NCBI RefSeq assembly: GCF_022511585.1
Contig: NZ_JAKWBN010000002.1
Coordinates: forward strand, 1 to 64,000
DNA from: Shimazuella soli
Lineage (GTDB): Bacteria; Bacillota; Bacilli; Thermoactinomycetales; Thermoactinomycetaceae
DNA: 64,000 bases
Direction: 5' to 3'
The notes under the pieces: model-generated
Databases searched by the model: none
The model's input: the letters and a program-made list of their open reading frames with translations, nothing else
Told to the model about the DNA's origin: nothing
Position numbers and translations under genes: made by a program
Shown here: positions 1-10,084 of the stretch, piece by piece
Position numbering within the stretch: position 1 is the first letter of the stretch
How the letters are laid out: the number at the start of each line of letters is the position of its first letter

Positions 1-27
1 ATCTACTACTACAACAACAAACGGATA

Positions 28-82
28 AAACAAAAACTGGCTGGTATGAGCCCTGTTCAATACAGGATTCATTCCAACCAGC
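28..82 (-). terminator. Rho-independent terminator downstream of ppc
   Basis: Read on the minus strand, a hairpin with outer arms GCTGGT/ACCAGC (77-82 with 40-45) and an inner CCTGT/ACAGG stem is followed by a T-rich tract near 28-38. It lies about 70 bases beyond the ppc stop codon. Nothing else was recognised in bases 1-152. Confidence 0.6.
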
Positions 83-152
83 TTGCGGCTTAATTTTTAG
101 TTCAACTTTTGGGGTTCAGTACACTAGTGATGGGTTTGAGGTGCAAGTAAAT

Positions 153-2906
153 TCAACCTGTATTACGTAGCCCTGCGGCAATTCCATTGATGGTCTGTAA
201 TACTTGTTCTAAGAGATAGGGATTCTCTGAACTGTCTTGATCCTGCCTTCGTAATTGTAATAAGTGAACTTGGATTAAACTCAGTGGGTCTACATAAGGA
301 TTTCGTAATACGATGGATTCTTGGATGACTGTATTTTGCTCTAAAAGCTCGGTTTGTTCGGTAATCGCTAAAATCTGTTGTTTGGTCAAGTCAAATTCAT
401 TTTGTATCAACTGATGGATTTGTCTGGCCTGTTTTTGATCTTGGGCAAGAGAAGTATATTGTTTCGCGATTACCATGTCAGCTTTGGAAAGTGCCATTTG
501 CAGATTATTGATAAGTGTCGAGAAAAACGGCCATTTTTTATACATTTCTTGCAGAGTTGCAAGTCCAGCTTTGTTTTCCGTTAAATAGGTGGCGATTCCA
601 GTCCCAGCCGCATACCAAGCTGGAAACAGGTATCTAGTCTGCGTCCATGAGAAAACCCAAGGGATGGCACGCAGATCGGAAAACTTTTGGCTGTTTTTCC
701 TTTTTGTCGGCCGGGAACCGATTTTTAGCTCGCCGATCTCGGGTAAGGGCGTAGCCTCTTGGAAAAAAGGAATAAAAAATGGGTCATGGAACACCAACTG
801 CTGGTAATGCTGCAAAGAGTGAGAGGAGATTATCTCCATTGTTTTCATCCACTCTGGGTTTATCTCTGTTTGTTCTTTATTTAAAGCAGCTGCGACGGAA
901 TGCAAGTAGGTAGAAGTTGCTTGCTCTAAACTTCGCAATGCAATTGGCTTCATCGCGTATCGGGAAGAAAGTACTTCACCTTGTTCGGTAATTTTCACCC
1001 CTCCGAGTACCGTATGAGGAGGGTTTGCCATAATGCTTTGATGGAGTGGCCCGCCGCCTCTACCAAGTGCTCCGCCCCTGCCGTGGAAAAACTTTACGTC
1101 TAGATTGTATTTTTTTGCTAAGCGCCACAATCGCTGCTGAGCACGGTATAATTCCCAGTTTGCACTGATCATCCCGCCATCTTTATTGCTGTCGGAGTAA
1201 CCTAAAGTGATCTCTTGATATGCCCTTCCATTTGCAATTCCCGGTTTAAACATTGGATTTTGGAAGTATCTCTCCATGATTTCCTCTGCTCGATGCAGAT
1301 CATCAATGGTCTCCAGCAGTGGCACAACATGCAGACGGGAGTCATATTGGTGACGATACAAGCCCACTTCTTTGGCCAGTAATACCACTTCTAGTAGATC
1401 GCTTGTCCCTTGTGTCATGCTGATGAGGTAGTTGGAAATACAGTTTTCCCCGAATTCTTCTTTTGCTTTGACTACAAGGCGGAACAGCTCTAATAGCTGT
1501 TTTGTATCTGCTGTGTAGTCCATGAAATGAGATGTAAGCGGCCTGGGATCTGTCAGTAAGTCTGTCAGCAATTTTATTTTTTTCTTCTCCGATAGGGTGG
1601 AGTAGCCACTTGTTATTTGCAGCGTTTCTAAAATTTCATCGATTGCTTTTTCGTGTTCCCCGCTATGTTGCCGCAGGTCAAGGGACAATAGATGAAATCC
1701 AAATATCTCCACTTGATGAATCAACTTATCAATCTCACTGATGGCAATTCCCACTGGTTGATGACTTTGTAAACTTGATTGAATCCGTTTTAAATCAGCT
1801 AAAAAAGCATCAGGGTTTTCATAAACTCCTGCATCTTTTTTCTGTAGTCTGGTATGTTTTAATCTAGCTAGCACATACGTGCATTTGATCCGATAAGGTT
1901 CTTCTTGGTTTCTCCAGACTCCTTTCGGAAGATCATCCGTGTTTACTTCTTCTCGATCTCTTGAAATGGAAGCTAGCAACTCATCCGATATTTTTACTCT
2001 CTCTGAAGAGTGACTCATATAAGGGAGCAAATCTTCCATCTTTTGCTCGTATTTACGAATTACCAAATCCCGCTGCATCACTAAAGTTTGCCAAGTGACT
2101 GCTGGAGTAACGGATGGATTTCCATCTCGATCTCCACCAATCCAAGAACCGAATCTAAGGAAGGATGGCACGTTCCATTTGTGTTCTGGATAATAGGTGT
2201 TTAAACACCGTTCGAGCTCTTGATGTACACGAGGAAGTACATCAAACAACGTTTGATCTATATAGTATAATCCGTTGCTCACTTCATCCAAAACGGTAGG
2301 TTTTCTTTTTCGTAGAGGGTCGGTTTGCCAAAGGGTACTGATCTCTGAAAAAAGCGTATGATAAAGTTCTCTGTGTTCTTCACTGTCTTCATCGATTTGA
2401 TCGAGTTGTATCAGTTGATTTGCGATTCGGTTATGGATATGGAGTACGGATCGTCTCGCAGCTTCCGTGGGATGAGCAGTGATGATCAATTCTAATGATA
2501 AAAAGGAGAGAATTTGCTCCACTTCATCTGCTGATACGCCCGATTCATGCCAATTTTGAATCGTGCTTTCGATGGAAAATTGCTGGATTTCTCCTTCTTT
2601 GGAGCGGCGATGATATCGGTTGCGTCGCATACGATGGTTTTGTTCTGCAATATTTACCAATTGAAAATAAATAGAAAATGCCCGAATCACATCATAACGC
2701 ATATCAGGCTCCAGCTGTTCAATTTCATGAATACAAGTCGCAAGTAATTCAGGATGGAATTCTGTTCTTAGTCGTTTGGTTAATTCCCTAATTCGCTCTA
2801 CATGGTGAAACAACGCATCTCCACCGAGTTGTGTAAGCACATCACCGAGAATATTGCCGAGGAAACGTACATCTCTACGCACTAATGAGTTTTGCTTGTT
2901 CAGCAT
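153..2906 (-). CDS. ppc: Phosphoenolpyruvate carboxylase
   Basis: Anaplerotic enzyme that carboxylates PEP with bicarbonate to oxaloacetate in the cytosol. The 917-residue length is normal for the bacterial family. The catalytic-histidine motif TAHPTEAARRS lies near residue 147, GGDRDGNP near 260 and FHGRGGALGRGGGP near 607, and the chain ends in the family's C-terminal RNTG. An AAAGGAG ribosome-binding site sits 8 bases before the ATG. It follows gltC on the same strand after about 39 bases with no visible terminator, so the two may be co-transcribed. Oxaloacetate feeds the TCA cycle towards 2-oxoglutarate, the co-substrate of the glutamate synthase encoded divergently. B. subtilis uses pyruvate carboxylase for this role instead. 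Confidence 0.97.
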   Translation of the reverse strand: MLNKQNSLVRRDVRFLGNILGDVLTQLGGDALFHHVERIRELTKRLRTEFHPELLATCIHEIEQLEPDMRYDVIRAFSIYFQLVNIAEQNHRMRRNRYHRRSKEGEIQQFSIESTIQNWHESGVSADEVEQILSFLSLELIITAHPTEAARRSVLHIHNRIANQLIQLDQIDEDSEEHRELYHTLFSEISTLWQTDPLRKRKPTVLDEVSNGLYYIDQTLFDVLPRVHQELERCLNTYYPEHKWNVPSFLRFGSWIGGDRDGNPSVTPAVTWQTLVMQRDLVIRKYEQKMEDLLPYMSHSSERVKISDELLASISRDREEVNTDDLPKGVWRNQEEPYRIKCTYVLARLKHTRLQKKDAGVYENPDAFLADLKRIQSSLQSHQPVGIAISEIDKLIHQVEIFGFHLLSLDLRQHSGEHEKAIDEILETLQITSGYSTLSEKKKIKLLTDLLTDPRPLTSHFMDYTADTKQLLELFRLVVKAKEEFGENCISNYLISMTQGTSDLLEVVLLAKEVGLYRHQYDSRLHVVPLLETIDDLHRAEEIMERYFQNPMFKPGIANGRAYQEITLGYSDSNKDGGMISANWELYRAQQRLWRLAKKYNLDVKFFHGRGGALGRGGGPLHQSIMANPPHTVLGGVKITEQGEVLSSRYAMKPIALRSLEQATSTYLHSVAAALNKEQTEINPEWMKTMEIISSHSLQHYQQLVFHDPFFIPFFQEATPLPEIGELKIGSRPTKRKNSQKFSDLRAIPWVFSWTQTRYLFPAWYAAGTGIATYLTENKAGLATLQEMYKKWPFFSTLINNLQMALSKADMVIAKQYTSLAQDQKQARQIHQLIQNEFDLTKQQILAITEQTELLEQNTVIQESIVLRNPYVDPLSLIQVHLLQLRRQDQDSSENPYLLEQVLQTINGIAAGLRNTG

Positions 2907-2945
2907 GTGAAAAGCTCCTTTCTTAAAAGGAAATCTATCTATTTT

Positions 2946-3851
2946 CTAACTGTTAAATTCATTTAGTCTGGAGAAGAAGTTGGTAACAAAGTCATAAAAC
3001 AATTGTTCCGATGGTGGGAGTTGGCGATTTTTTGGAATCACAATTCCTACATTCCTCGTCAGATTTGGTACGTGAATAGGAACTTTTGCAGTACCTCTTG
3101 GAACATTATCGATCAAGGTGACCTCAGGAAGCAGGGTGACACCTAAACCTGTAGCTACTAGTCCCTTAATCGCATCAATGTCTTCTCCTTCAAAGGAAAT
3201 ATTGGGTGAAAAGCCTACTTTGGTACAGGCGTTGATCACGATGTCCCGCAAAATAAAACCAGTTGGAAACAAAACAAATGAATCGTTGCGTAAATCATCT
3301 AGATGGATAGATGCTGCATTTGACATGGGATGATCCATCGGTAAGAGAGCTACGATTTTTTCTAAAAAAAGAATTTTTCCTTCAATTTGTTTTTCGTCGG
3401 TAGGGATAGGGCCGAGAAATGCTAGATCGATTTCTCCTTTATTTACTGCATCGATTAAATGCAGGTAACTCCCTTGTCTTAATTGAAAGCCGATATGGGG
3501 ATGTTGATCCCGAAATGCAGAGATGACCGTCGGTAAAGTATGTGCAGCTAAACTACTTGGAAATCCAATTCGTATGGTTCCTTTTTCCGGGTCTAAAAAC
3601 TCGTCCATCTCTTGTTTCGCATTCGCGAGCGCTCTTACAGCTGACTTAGCGTGATGTAAAAATATTTTACCAATGGGTGTAATTCTTATATTTCTACCTT
3701 CGCGGATAAACAGTTGAACACCGAGTTCTGCTTCTAGATTCGCAATTTGCCTGCTGACAGCAGATTGTGCTACATGTAAGGCTAAGGCAGCATCCGTCAT
3801 ATGTTCACGTTCTGCTACCTCGATAAAGTATTGAATCTGCCTTAACTCCAT
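2946..3851 (-). CDS. gltC: LysR-family activator of glutamate synthase, GltC-like
   Basis: A 301-residue LysR-type transcription factor. The N-terminal winged helix-turn-helix (roughly residues 1-60, with HVAQSAVSRQIANLEAELGV) is followed by a periplasmic-binding-like effector domain. Sequence, length and divergent position next to gltA match B. subtilis GltC, which activates gltAB in response to 2-oxoglutarate and glutamate status. That role is inherited from the family and was not tested here. It is unusual in apparently leading an operon with ppc. Confidence 0.92.
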   Translation of the reverse strand: MELRQIQYFIEVAEREHMTDAALALHVAQSAVSRQIANLEAELGVQLFIREGRNIRITPIGKIFLHHAKSAVRALANAKQEMDEFLDPEKGTIRIGFPSSLAAHTLPTVISAFRDQHPHIGFQLRQGSYLHLIDAVNKGEIDLAFLGPIPTDEKQIEGKILFLEKIVALLPMDHPMSNAASIHLDDLRNDSFVLFPTGFILRDIVINACTKVGFSPNISFEGEDIDAIKGLVATGLGVTLLPEVTLIDNVPRGTAKVPIHVPNLTRNVGIVIPKNRQLPPSEQLFYDFVTNFFSRLNEFNS

Positions 3852-4012
3852 ACTAAAACCTCTTTCTTTTCAAATCCATCTCATTTTGCGATCATTTCTA
3901 TCTTAAATATATATTGTTTGCATCGATTTGAAAATATAAGATATGTATAAAATTTATAGAAAATAATTCTAATTTGAGATAGGTTGACATCTTTGATAAA
4001 GGAGAGGGAAGC
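3852..4012. promoter_or_regulatory. Divergent gltC-gltA control region with candidate GltC boxes
   Basis: The 161-base A/T-rich gap contains an imperfect dyad ATCTCATTTTGCGAT (3878-3892), which has the T-N11-A form of LysR sites. A second dyad pairs ATCTTA (3900-3905) with TAAGAT (3937-3942), and a GAGAT half-site lies near 3976-3980. A weak gltA promoter could be TTGCAT (3918-3923) with TATGTA 18 bases on. A TTGACA at 3984-3989 is too close to the gltA start to be its -35. Assignment to GltC rests on gene context. Confidence 0.5.
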
Positions 4013-7000
4013 ATGCTGTATCTTCAGAAACAAGGGCTATATGACCCACAAAACGAACATGATGCGTGTGGAGTAGGGTTTATTGCGCATTTAAAAGGTC
4101 AAGCAACACATGAAATGGTGGAGCAAGGAATTCATATGTTGACAAAACTACACCATCGAGGCGGAGTAAACGATGGTACAGGTGATGGTGCAGGGATTTT
4201 ATTGCAAATTCCGCATCTTTTTTTTCAGTATGAATTCCCATCTTTACCAAAAGTGGGCCAATATGGAGTCGGGATGATCTTTTTCCCCCAAGAGGAAATC
4301 GAGCGGAACAAATGGGAGAAAAAACTAGAATCTTTGATAGAACAGGAAGGGCAGGAAGTAATCGGTTGGAGAGATGTGCCAACTGATCCCTCTACCTTAA
4401 GTACGATAGCCCGAGAGAGTGCCCCTGTCATTCGACAAGTAGTCATTGGTTGTGAAGATGGAATAGATCAGTTAACATTCGAAAGAAAATTATATGTGAT
4501 TCGGAAACAATATGAGAAGTTGGTAAATAACGATGTTTATGTTGTCAGTTTATCAAGCAGGACGATTGTATACAAAGGATTGCTGACAGCATTTCAGTTA
4601 GGTTCTTTCTATTTAGATTTACAAGCTGAAAATTTTACATCGGCCTTTTCTATGGTACACAACCGTTTTAGCACCAATACCTTTCCGAGTTGGAAGCGTT
4701 CCCACCCCTATCGTTATCTCCTGCATAACGGGGAAATCAATACATTACGAGGTAATGTAAACTGGATGTTTGCTCGGGAAAAAGCATTTGCCTCCGATTT
4801 GTTTGGAGATGACCTAGAGAAAGTGTTGCCAGTGTTAGATATGGATGGAACAGATTCTGCTATATTGGATAATTGTTTTGAGTTCTTAGTATTATCGGGA
4901 CGTTCTCTCGCTCATGCTGCAATGATGATGATTCCGGAAGCTTGGGAGAAAAATGAGGAAATCGTTGATCCAGTTCGTGCTTTTTACGAATATCATAGCA
5001 GTGTTATGGAACCCTGGGATGGACCAACAGCAATTGCTTTTACAGACGGTACACAGATCGGGGCGATTTTAGATCGAAATGGACTTCGTCCAGGAAGGTA
5101 CTGTGTAACGAAAGACGACTACATTGTGTTTTCTTCGGAAGTTGGTGTGATGAACATCCCTGAAGAAAACATTCGGTATAAAAAACGTTTACGTGCTGGT
5201 CAAACACTATTGGTAGATTTAGCAGAAGGCCGAATTATAGGAAACAAAGAGTTAAAAGAACAAGTAGCGAATCAACACCCCTATCGAGACTGGTTAACAC
5301 AAAATCTTATTTCACTAAAAGATATTCCTGCTCGAAAGGTAACCCCGAAGTTGGACAAAGACACCTTGTTTATCATGCAGAAAACAAATGCTTACACATG
5401 GGAAGAACTGCATAAAAGTTTGCTGCCGATGGTGACAGAAGGAAAAGATCCGATTGGTTCAATGGGAAGTGATACCCCCTTAGCTGTTTTATCGGAACGC
5501 CCACAACTTTTATATAACTACTTTAAACAATCTTTTGCCCAAGTGACGAACCCTCCGATTGATGCGATTCGAGAAGCTTCGGTTACTTCTACGACGTCCT
5601 TATTAGGCGCCGAAGGCAACTTGTTGGAACCGCATTCGCGTGATTGTCAAAAAATTCGGCTAGAAACGCCCATTTTGTCTGATGTTCAGCTGGGGCAGAT
5701 TGCTAATCAGTCCTATTCTGCTTTTCGAGCAGAAACTATCCCCATGCTTTTTTCCGCCACTGATTTAAAATTGGAAGAAGCGATGGAAGAGATATTTGCG
5801 ATGGCAGATCAGGCAATCGAAGATGGAAAATCTCTGTTGATACTCTCCGATCGCCAAATGAACGAAAAAATGGCTCCTATTCCCTCATTGCTTGCGGTAA
5901 GTGGTTTGCATCATCATTTGGTTCGAAGTGGTACAAGAACAAAAGTAAGCATTATCGCCGAAACCTCAGAAGCCCGAGATGTGCATCAATTATCCATGCT
6001 GATCAGTTACGGAGTGGATGCTGTCAATCCGTATCTTGTGTTTGCAACACTTGAGCAAGCGATTGAAGAAGGGTCTATTAAAGGAATGGGATTAAAGGAA
6101 GCTGTGGGTCGCTATATTCAGGCAGCTACAGAAGGAATTGTAAAAGTGATGTCTAAAATGGGGATTTCTACGGTCCAAAGTTATCGAGGTGCGCAAATTT
6201 TTGAGGCAGTAGGGATCGATGAGCAAGTACTCGATTATTATTTCACTCGTACACCTTCTCAATTAGGAGGGATTAATCTCGGAGTGATCGCCAAAGAAAC
6301 AGTTCTTCGTCATACAAAGGCTTATGAATCTTTGGCATTACAAATGAGAGATTTAGAAGCAGGCAGTGATTTTCAGTGGAGAAGAACAGGAGAGATTCAT
6401 GCTTTTGCGCCCCAGACGATCCACACTCTCCAGCAGGCATGCCGGAAAAATGACTATACCTTATTTAAAAAATATACAGAGATGGCAAATAAGGAACAAC
6501 TCATCTTTTTGCGTCATTTATTGGATTTTAACTCTTCGCTGCCAAGTGTGCCATTAGAAGAAGTCGAACCAGTAGAATCGATTGTCAAACGATTCAAAAC
6601 AGGTGCGATGTCATTTGGAGCGTTAAGTCAAGAGGCACATGAAACATTGGCCATTGCGATGAACCGTCTCGGTGGAAAAAGTAATAGTGGGGAAGGAGGA
6701 GAACATCCTTCCCGGCATACGATCGATGAAAATGGTGATTCCCGATCGAGCAGCATTAAGCAAGTAGCATCAGGAAGATTTGGTGTTTCAAGTGATTACT
6801 TGGTTCATGCCAAAGAGATTCAAATCAAAATGGCACAAGGTGCAAAACCGGGAGAAGGCGGACAGTTGCCAGGTTCTAAGGTTTATCCTTGGATTGCGAA
6901 AGTGAGAAATTCTACACCTGGAGTAGGACTTATCTCCCCGCCTCCACACCATGATATTTATTCCATCGAAGATTTAGCGGAATTGATCTACGATCTCAAA

Positions 7001-8515
7001 AATGCAAATCGCGATGCTCGAATAAGTGTCAAACTAGTAGCGAAAGCTGGAGTAGGTACGATTGCAACCGGTGTTGCTAAAGCGATGGCTGATGTCATCG
7101 TGATCAGTGGTCATGATGGCGGTACGGGTGCCTCTCCGAAAACGAGCATGAAGCATGCCGGCTTACCATGGGAATTGGGACTAGCGGAAACTCACCAAAC
7201 CTTATTGTTAAATAATTTACGCGATCGGGTAATTTTGGAGACAGATGGAAAATTGATGACAGGCCGCGATGTCGTGATGGCCGCAGTCCTTGGGGCAGAA
7301 GAATTTGGCTTCTCTACTGCACCGCTTGTTGTTATGGGTTGTATCATGATGCGCGCATGTCATTTAGATACTTGTCCAGTTGGGATAGCTACCCAAAACC
7401 CAGAATTGCGGGGACGGTTTGCAGGAGACGCTGATCATGTTGTTCATTTCATGCGGTTTATCGCACAAGAAGTACGGGAAATCATGGCTTCACTCGGTTT
7501 TCGTACCCTTGATGAAATGGTAGGGAGAACAGATATATTGACTGCTGGACTTCGCCATCAGCAGCATTGGAAAGCAAAATACCTAGATTTATCCACATTG
7601 CTTTACCGTCCAGCAACAGATGCAAAAGTGGGCAGCTATTATCAGAAATTAAGGGATCATCAGCTGGAAACCACACTAGATATCAAAACGTTGCTTCCTT
7701 TAAGTGCAAGTGCTCTGCAAGAGGGTCGAGCAGTCCATGCAGTGCTGCCAATAACCAATACCAATCGGGTTGTCGGGAGTATTCTCGGCAGTGAAGTGAC
7801 GAAGAAATATGGAGGTAAAGGGCTCCCTGATCATACGATAAAATTTCATTTTCAAGGCTCAGCAGGGGTGAGTTTTGGGGCGTTTGTACCAAAAGGTATT
7901 ACTTTATCACTGGAAGGTGATGCCAACGATTACATTGGTAAAGGGCTTTCTGGAGGAAAAGTGATCGTTTATCCATCTCGAAAAGCGACTTTTGCTTCGC
8001 AAGATAATGTTATCGTCGGAAATGCGGCCTTTTATGGAGCGACATCAGGAGAAGCATATATCAGTGGGATAGCAGGTGAACGTTTTGCCGTTCGCAATAG
8101 CGGTGTTCATGCCGTTGTCGAAGGGGTCGGTGATCACGGCTGTGAATACATGACAGGCGGACGGGTTGTGGTCCTTGGATCGATCGGAAAAAACTTCGCA
8201 GCTGGTATGTCTGGTGGAATCGCCTATGTATTTGCGGAAGATATAAAAAGCTTAAGCCGAAATTGCAATCGTGAAATGGTCTTATTAGAGTCGGTTGCGA
8301 CAGAGCAAGAGCGGATAGAAGTAAAACAATTGATTCAAAAGCATGCACAATACACCAGAAGCCAGCAAGCAAAACAAATTTTAAATAATTGGGAGATGAT
8401 TTCAGAAAGATTAATTCGCATTATCCCTAAAGAGTATAAGCAAATTTTAGAGAGAGAAACAAACAAAAAAATGGAGATAGTAACCCTTATTCCACAAGCT
8501 TCTTCATTTAACTAA
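4013..8515 (+). CDS. gltA: Glutamate synthase (NADPH) large subunit
   Basis: Large (alpha) subunit of GOGAT, which makes two glutamates from glutamine and 2-oxoglutarate. At 1500 residues it matches the bacterial family. The Ntn-type amidotransferase nucleophile is Cys19 in the DACGVGF motif, preceded by an 18-residue propeptide presumably removed on maturation. The FMN/synthase domain includes GRFGVSSDYL and KPGEGGQLPG. The three iron-sulfur cysteines (C-x5-C-x4-C) are at about 1110, 1116 and 1121. A GXGXG beta-helix domain closes the protein. An AAAGGAGAGGGAAG site precedes the ATG. gltD follows after 16 bases, so the two subunits are co-expressed. Confidence 0.97.
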   Translation: MLYLQKQGLYDPQNEHDACGVGFIAHLKGQATHEMVEQGIHMLTKLHHRGGVNDGTGDGAGILLQIPHLFFQYEFPSLPKVGQYGVGMIFFPQEEIERNKWEKKLESLIEQEGQEVIGWRDVPTDPSTLSTIARESAPVIRQVVIGCEDGIDQLTFERKLYVIRKQYEKLVNNDVYVVSLSSRTIVYKGLLTAFQLGSFYLDLQAENFTSAFSMVHNRFSTNTFPSWKRSHPYRYLLHNGEINTLRGNVNWMFAREKAFASDLFGDDLEKVLPVLDMDGTDSAILDNCFEFLVLSGRSLAHAAMMMIPEAWEKNEEIVDPVRAFYEYHSSVMEPWDGPTAIAFTDGTQIGAILDRNGLRPGRYCVTKDDYIVFSSEVGVMNIPEENIRYKKRLRAGQTLLVDLAEGRIIGNKELKEQVANQHPYRDWLTQNLISLKDIPARKVTPKLDKDTLFIMQKTNAYTWEELHKSLLPMVTEGKDPIGSMGSDTPLAVLSERPQLLYNYFKQSFAQVTNPPIDAIREASVTSTTSLLGAEGNLLEPHSRDCQKIRLETPILSDVQLGQIANQSYSAFRAETIPMLFSATDLKLEEAMEEIFAMADQAIEDGKSLLILSDRQMNEKMAPIPSLLAVSGLHHHLVRSGTRTKVSIIAETSEARDVHQLSMLISYGVDAVNPYLVFATLEQAIEEGSIKGMGLKEAVGRYIQAATEGIVKVMSKMGISTVQSYRGAQIFEAVGIDEQVLDYYFTRTPSQLGGINLGVIAKETVLRHTKAYESLALQMRDLEAGSDFQWRRTGEIHAFAPQTIHTLQQACRKNDYTLFKKYTEMANKEQLIFLRHLLDFNSSLPSVPLEEVEPVESIVKRFKTGAMSFGALSQEAHETLAIAMNRLGGKSNSGEGGEHPSRHTIDENGDSRSSSIKQVASGRFGVSSDYLVHAKEIQIKMAQGAKPGEGGQLPGSKVYPWIAKVRNSTPGVGLISPPPHHDIYSIEDLAELIYDLKNANRDARISVKLVAKAGVGTIATGVAKAMADVIVISGHDGGTGASPKTSMKHAGLPWELGLAETHQTLLLNNLRDRVILETDGKLMTGRDVVMAAVLGAEEFGFSTAPLVVMGCIMMRACHLDTCPVGIATQNPELRGRFAGDADHVVHFMRFIAQEVREIMASLGFRTLDEMVGRTDILTAGLRHQQHWKAKYLDLSTLLYRPATDAKVGSYYQKLRDHQLETTLDIKTLLPLSASALQEGRAVHAVLPITNTNRVVGSILGSEVTKKYGGKGLPDHTIKFHFQGSAGVSFGAFVPKGITLSLEGDANDYIGKGLSGGKVIVYPSRKATFASQDNVIVGNAAFYGATSGEAYISGIAGERFAVRNSGVHAVVEGVGDHGCEYMTGGRVVVLGSIGKNFAAGMSGGIAYVFAEDIKSLSRNCNREMVLLESVATEQERIEVKQLIQKHAQYTRSQQAKQILNNWEMISERLIRIIPKEYKQILERETNKKMEIVTLIPQASSFN

Positions 8516-8531
8516 AGAGGAGGGAAGACAA

Positions 8532-9983
8532 TTGTTAACCATTAAAAGAGAAGATCCCAAAGCGAAAAATCCATTGGAACGCCAGCAGAATTGGGGAGAA
8601 TATTATCTTCCCTTCTCCGAAGAGAAACTAAGAGCCCAAGGATCAAGATGTATGGATTGTGGAACCCCCTTTTGTTCCACTGGCGCATTTGTCAGCGGAA
8701 GCTATGGCTGTCCCTTGTTTAACCATATTCCCGAGTGGAATGAGTTAGTGGCAAAAGGAAAATGGAAAGAAGCACTAAATCGTCTGATGATGACGAACAA
8801 TTTTCCTGAGTTTACAGGCCGTGCTTGTCCTGCTCCGTGTGAAGGTTCTTGTACGGTAGCTCTTCATGATTCCGCGGTAGCGATCAAAAGTATCGAACAA
8901 GCGATTATCGATAAAGGCTTTGAAGAAGGATGGGTGGTTCCACAGCCGCCATCGAGACGTACGGGGAAACGTGTGGCAATTGTTGGTTCGGGTCCAGCAG
9001 GTTTAGCAGCTGCTGACCAACTCAATAAAGCAGGTCATCTCATTACTGTTGTGGAAAAAGCGGATCGGATCGGTGGTTTGCTGATGTATGGTATTCCAAA
9101 TATGAAATTAGAAAAACATGTGGTCCAGCGTCGTGTCGATTTGTTGGCACAAGAAGGAGTCCAGTTTGTTACCAATACCGAACTAGGAAAAGATGTGACA
9201 CTCCAGCAGCTTCAAGCAGATTTTGATGCGGTTATTCTCTGCACTGGTGCTCAAGTTCCGAGAAAATTAGAAATAGAAGGAGCAACTGCCAGAGGTGTGC
9301 ATGTCGCAATGGATTATCTCACACAGTCTACCAAACATATTTTAGATGAGCGTTCGCTTACTATTTCTGCAAAGGACAAAGACGTTATTGTCATCGGAGG
9401 AGGAGATACTGGAGCAGACTGTGTTGCCACAGCATTGCGTCAAGGATGCAAAAGTGTCGTACAGTTTGGCAAACATGCCCAACTTCCGCAAGAACGAGCA
9501 GAAGATAATCCATGGCCTCAGTTCCCTTATGTTTTCACCTTAGATTATGCGTATGAAGAAGCAAAAGCCAAGTTTGATATTGATCCTCGGAGGTACTCGA
9601 TCATTACGAAAAAGATTGTCCGGGATTCAGCAGGTCAGGTAAAAGAGGTGCATACCGTTGAAGCGAGAGTAATCAAGAAGAGCAGTGGGCAAGTTTATGT
9701 CAGGGAACTTGCTGGTACGGAAAAAGTTTGGCCTGCTGACCTCATTCTTGTAGCGATTGGATATGCAGGAGCAGATGAGAAGTTAATGGATCAACTTGGT
9801 GTAGTACATGAAAATCAACTTGCAAAAGCGGAATATGGGGATTATAGAACCAACATCGATGGCGTTTTTGCTGCTGGAGATATGAGAAGAGGACAGAGTT
9901 TGATCGTATGGGCAATTCATGAAGGTCGAGAAGCAGCGCGTGAGTGTGATAAATATTTAATGGGAGCTTCTCAGTTGCCTTAG
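8532..9983 (+). CDS. gltD: Glutamate synthase (NADPH) small subunit
   Basis: Beta subunit of GOGAT that passes electrons from NADPH through FAD and iron-sulfur centres to the large subunit. The 483 residues start with TTG, 10 bases after a GAGGAGGG ribosome-binding site. The N-terminal cysteine-rich region (CMDCGTPFC, GCPLFNHIPEWNE, ACPAPCEGSC) binds the clusters. An FAD Rossmann motif VAIVGSGPAGLAAA follows near residue 150 and an NADPH motif VIVIGGGDTGADC near 288. It directly follows gltA, as in B. subtilis gltAB. Confidence 0.96.
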   Translation: MLTIKREDPKAKNPLERQQNWGEYYLPFSEEKLRAQGSRCMDCGTPFCSTGAFVSGSYGCPLFNHIPEWNELVAKGKWKEALNRLMMTNNFPEFTGRACPAPCEGSCTVALHDSAVAIKSIEQAIIDKGFEEGWVVPQPPSRRTGKRVAIVGSGPAGLAAADQLNKAGHLITVVEKADRIGGLLMYGIPNMKLEKHVVQRRVDLLAQEGVQFVTNTELGKDVTLQQLQADFDAVILCTGAQVPRKLEIEGATARGVHVAMDYLTQSTKHILDERSLTISAKDKDVIVIGGGDTGADCVATALRQGCKSVVQFGKHAQLPQERAEDNPWPQFPYVFTLDYAYEEAKAKFDIDPRRYSIITKKIVRDSAGQVKEVHTVEARVIKKSSGQVYVRELAGTEKVWPADLILVAIGYAGADEKLMDQLGVVHENQLAKAEYGDYRTNIDGVFAAGDMRRGQSLIVWAIHEGREAARECDKYLMGASQLP

Positions 9984-10026
9984 GGATTATAGTAGGAAAT
10001 GGAAATTGAAATAGAAGATAAAGGGG

Positions 10027-10060
10027 CACCCCAGACTATGTCGACAGTCTGGGGTGTTTG
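10027..10060. terminator. Strong hairpin between convergent genes
   Basis: CACCCCAGACT (10027-10037) pairs perfectly with AGTCTGGGGTG (10046-10056) around an 8-base loop. It sits between the converging gltD and glycosyltransferase genes and probably ends one or both transcripts, although the following T tract is short (TTTG). Confidence 0.7.
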
Positions 10061-10084
10061 TGCTCTATCCCCTGAGAAGGGATT

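Noticed and set aside
3984-3989. TTGACA as -35 of the gltA promoter
   Set aside because: Only about 23 bases from the ATG, leaving no room for a -10 and leader.
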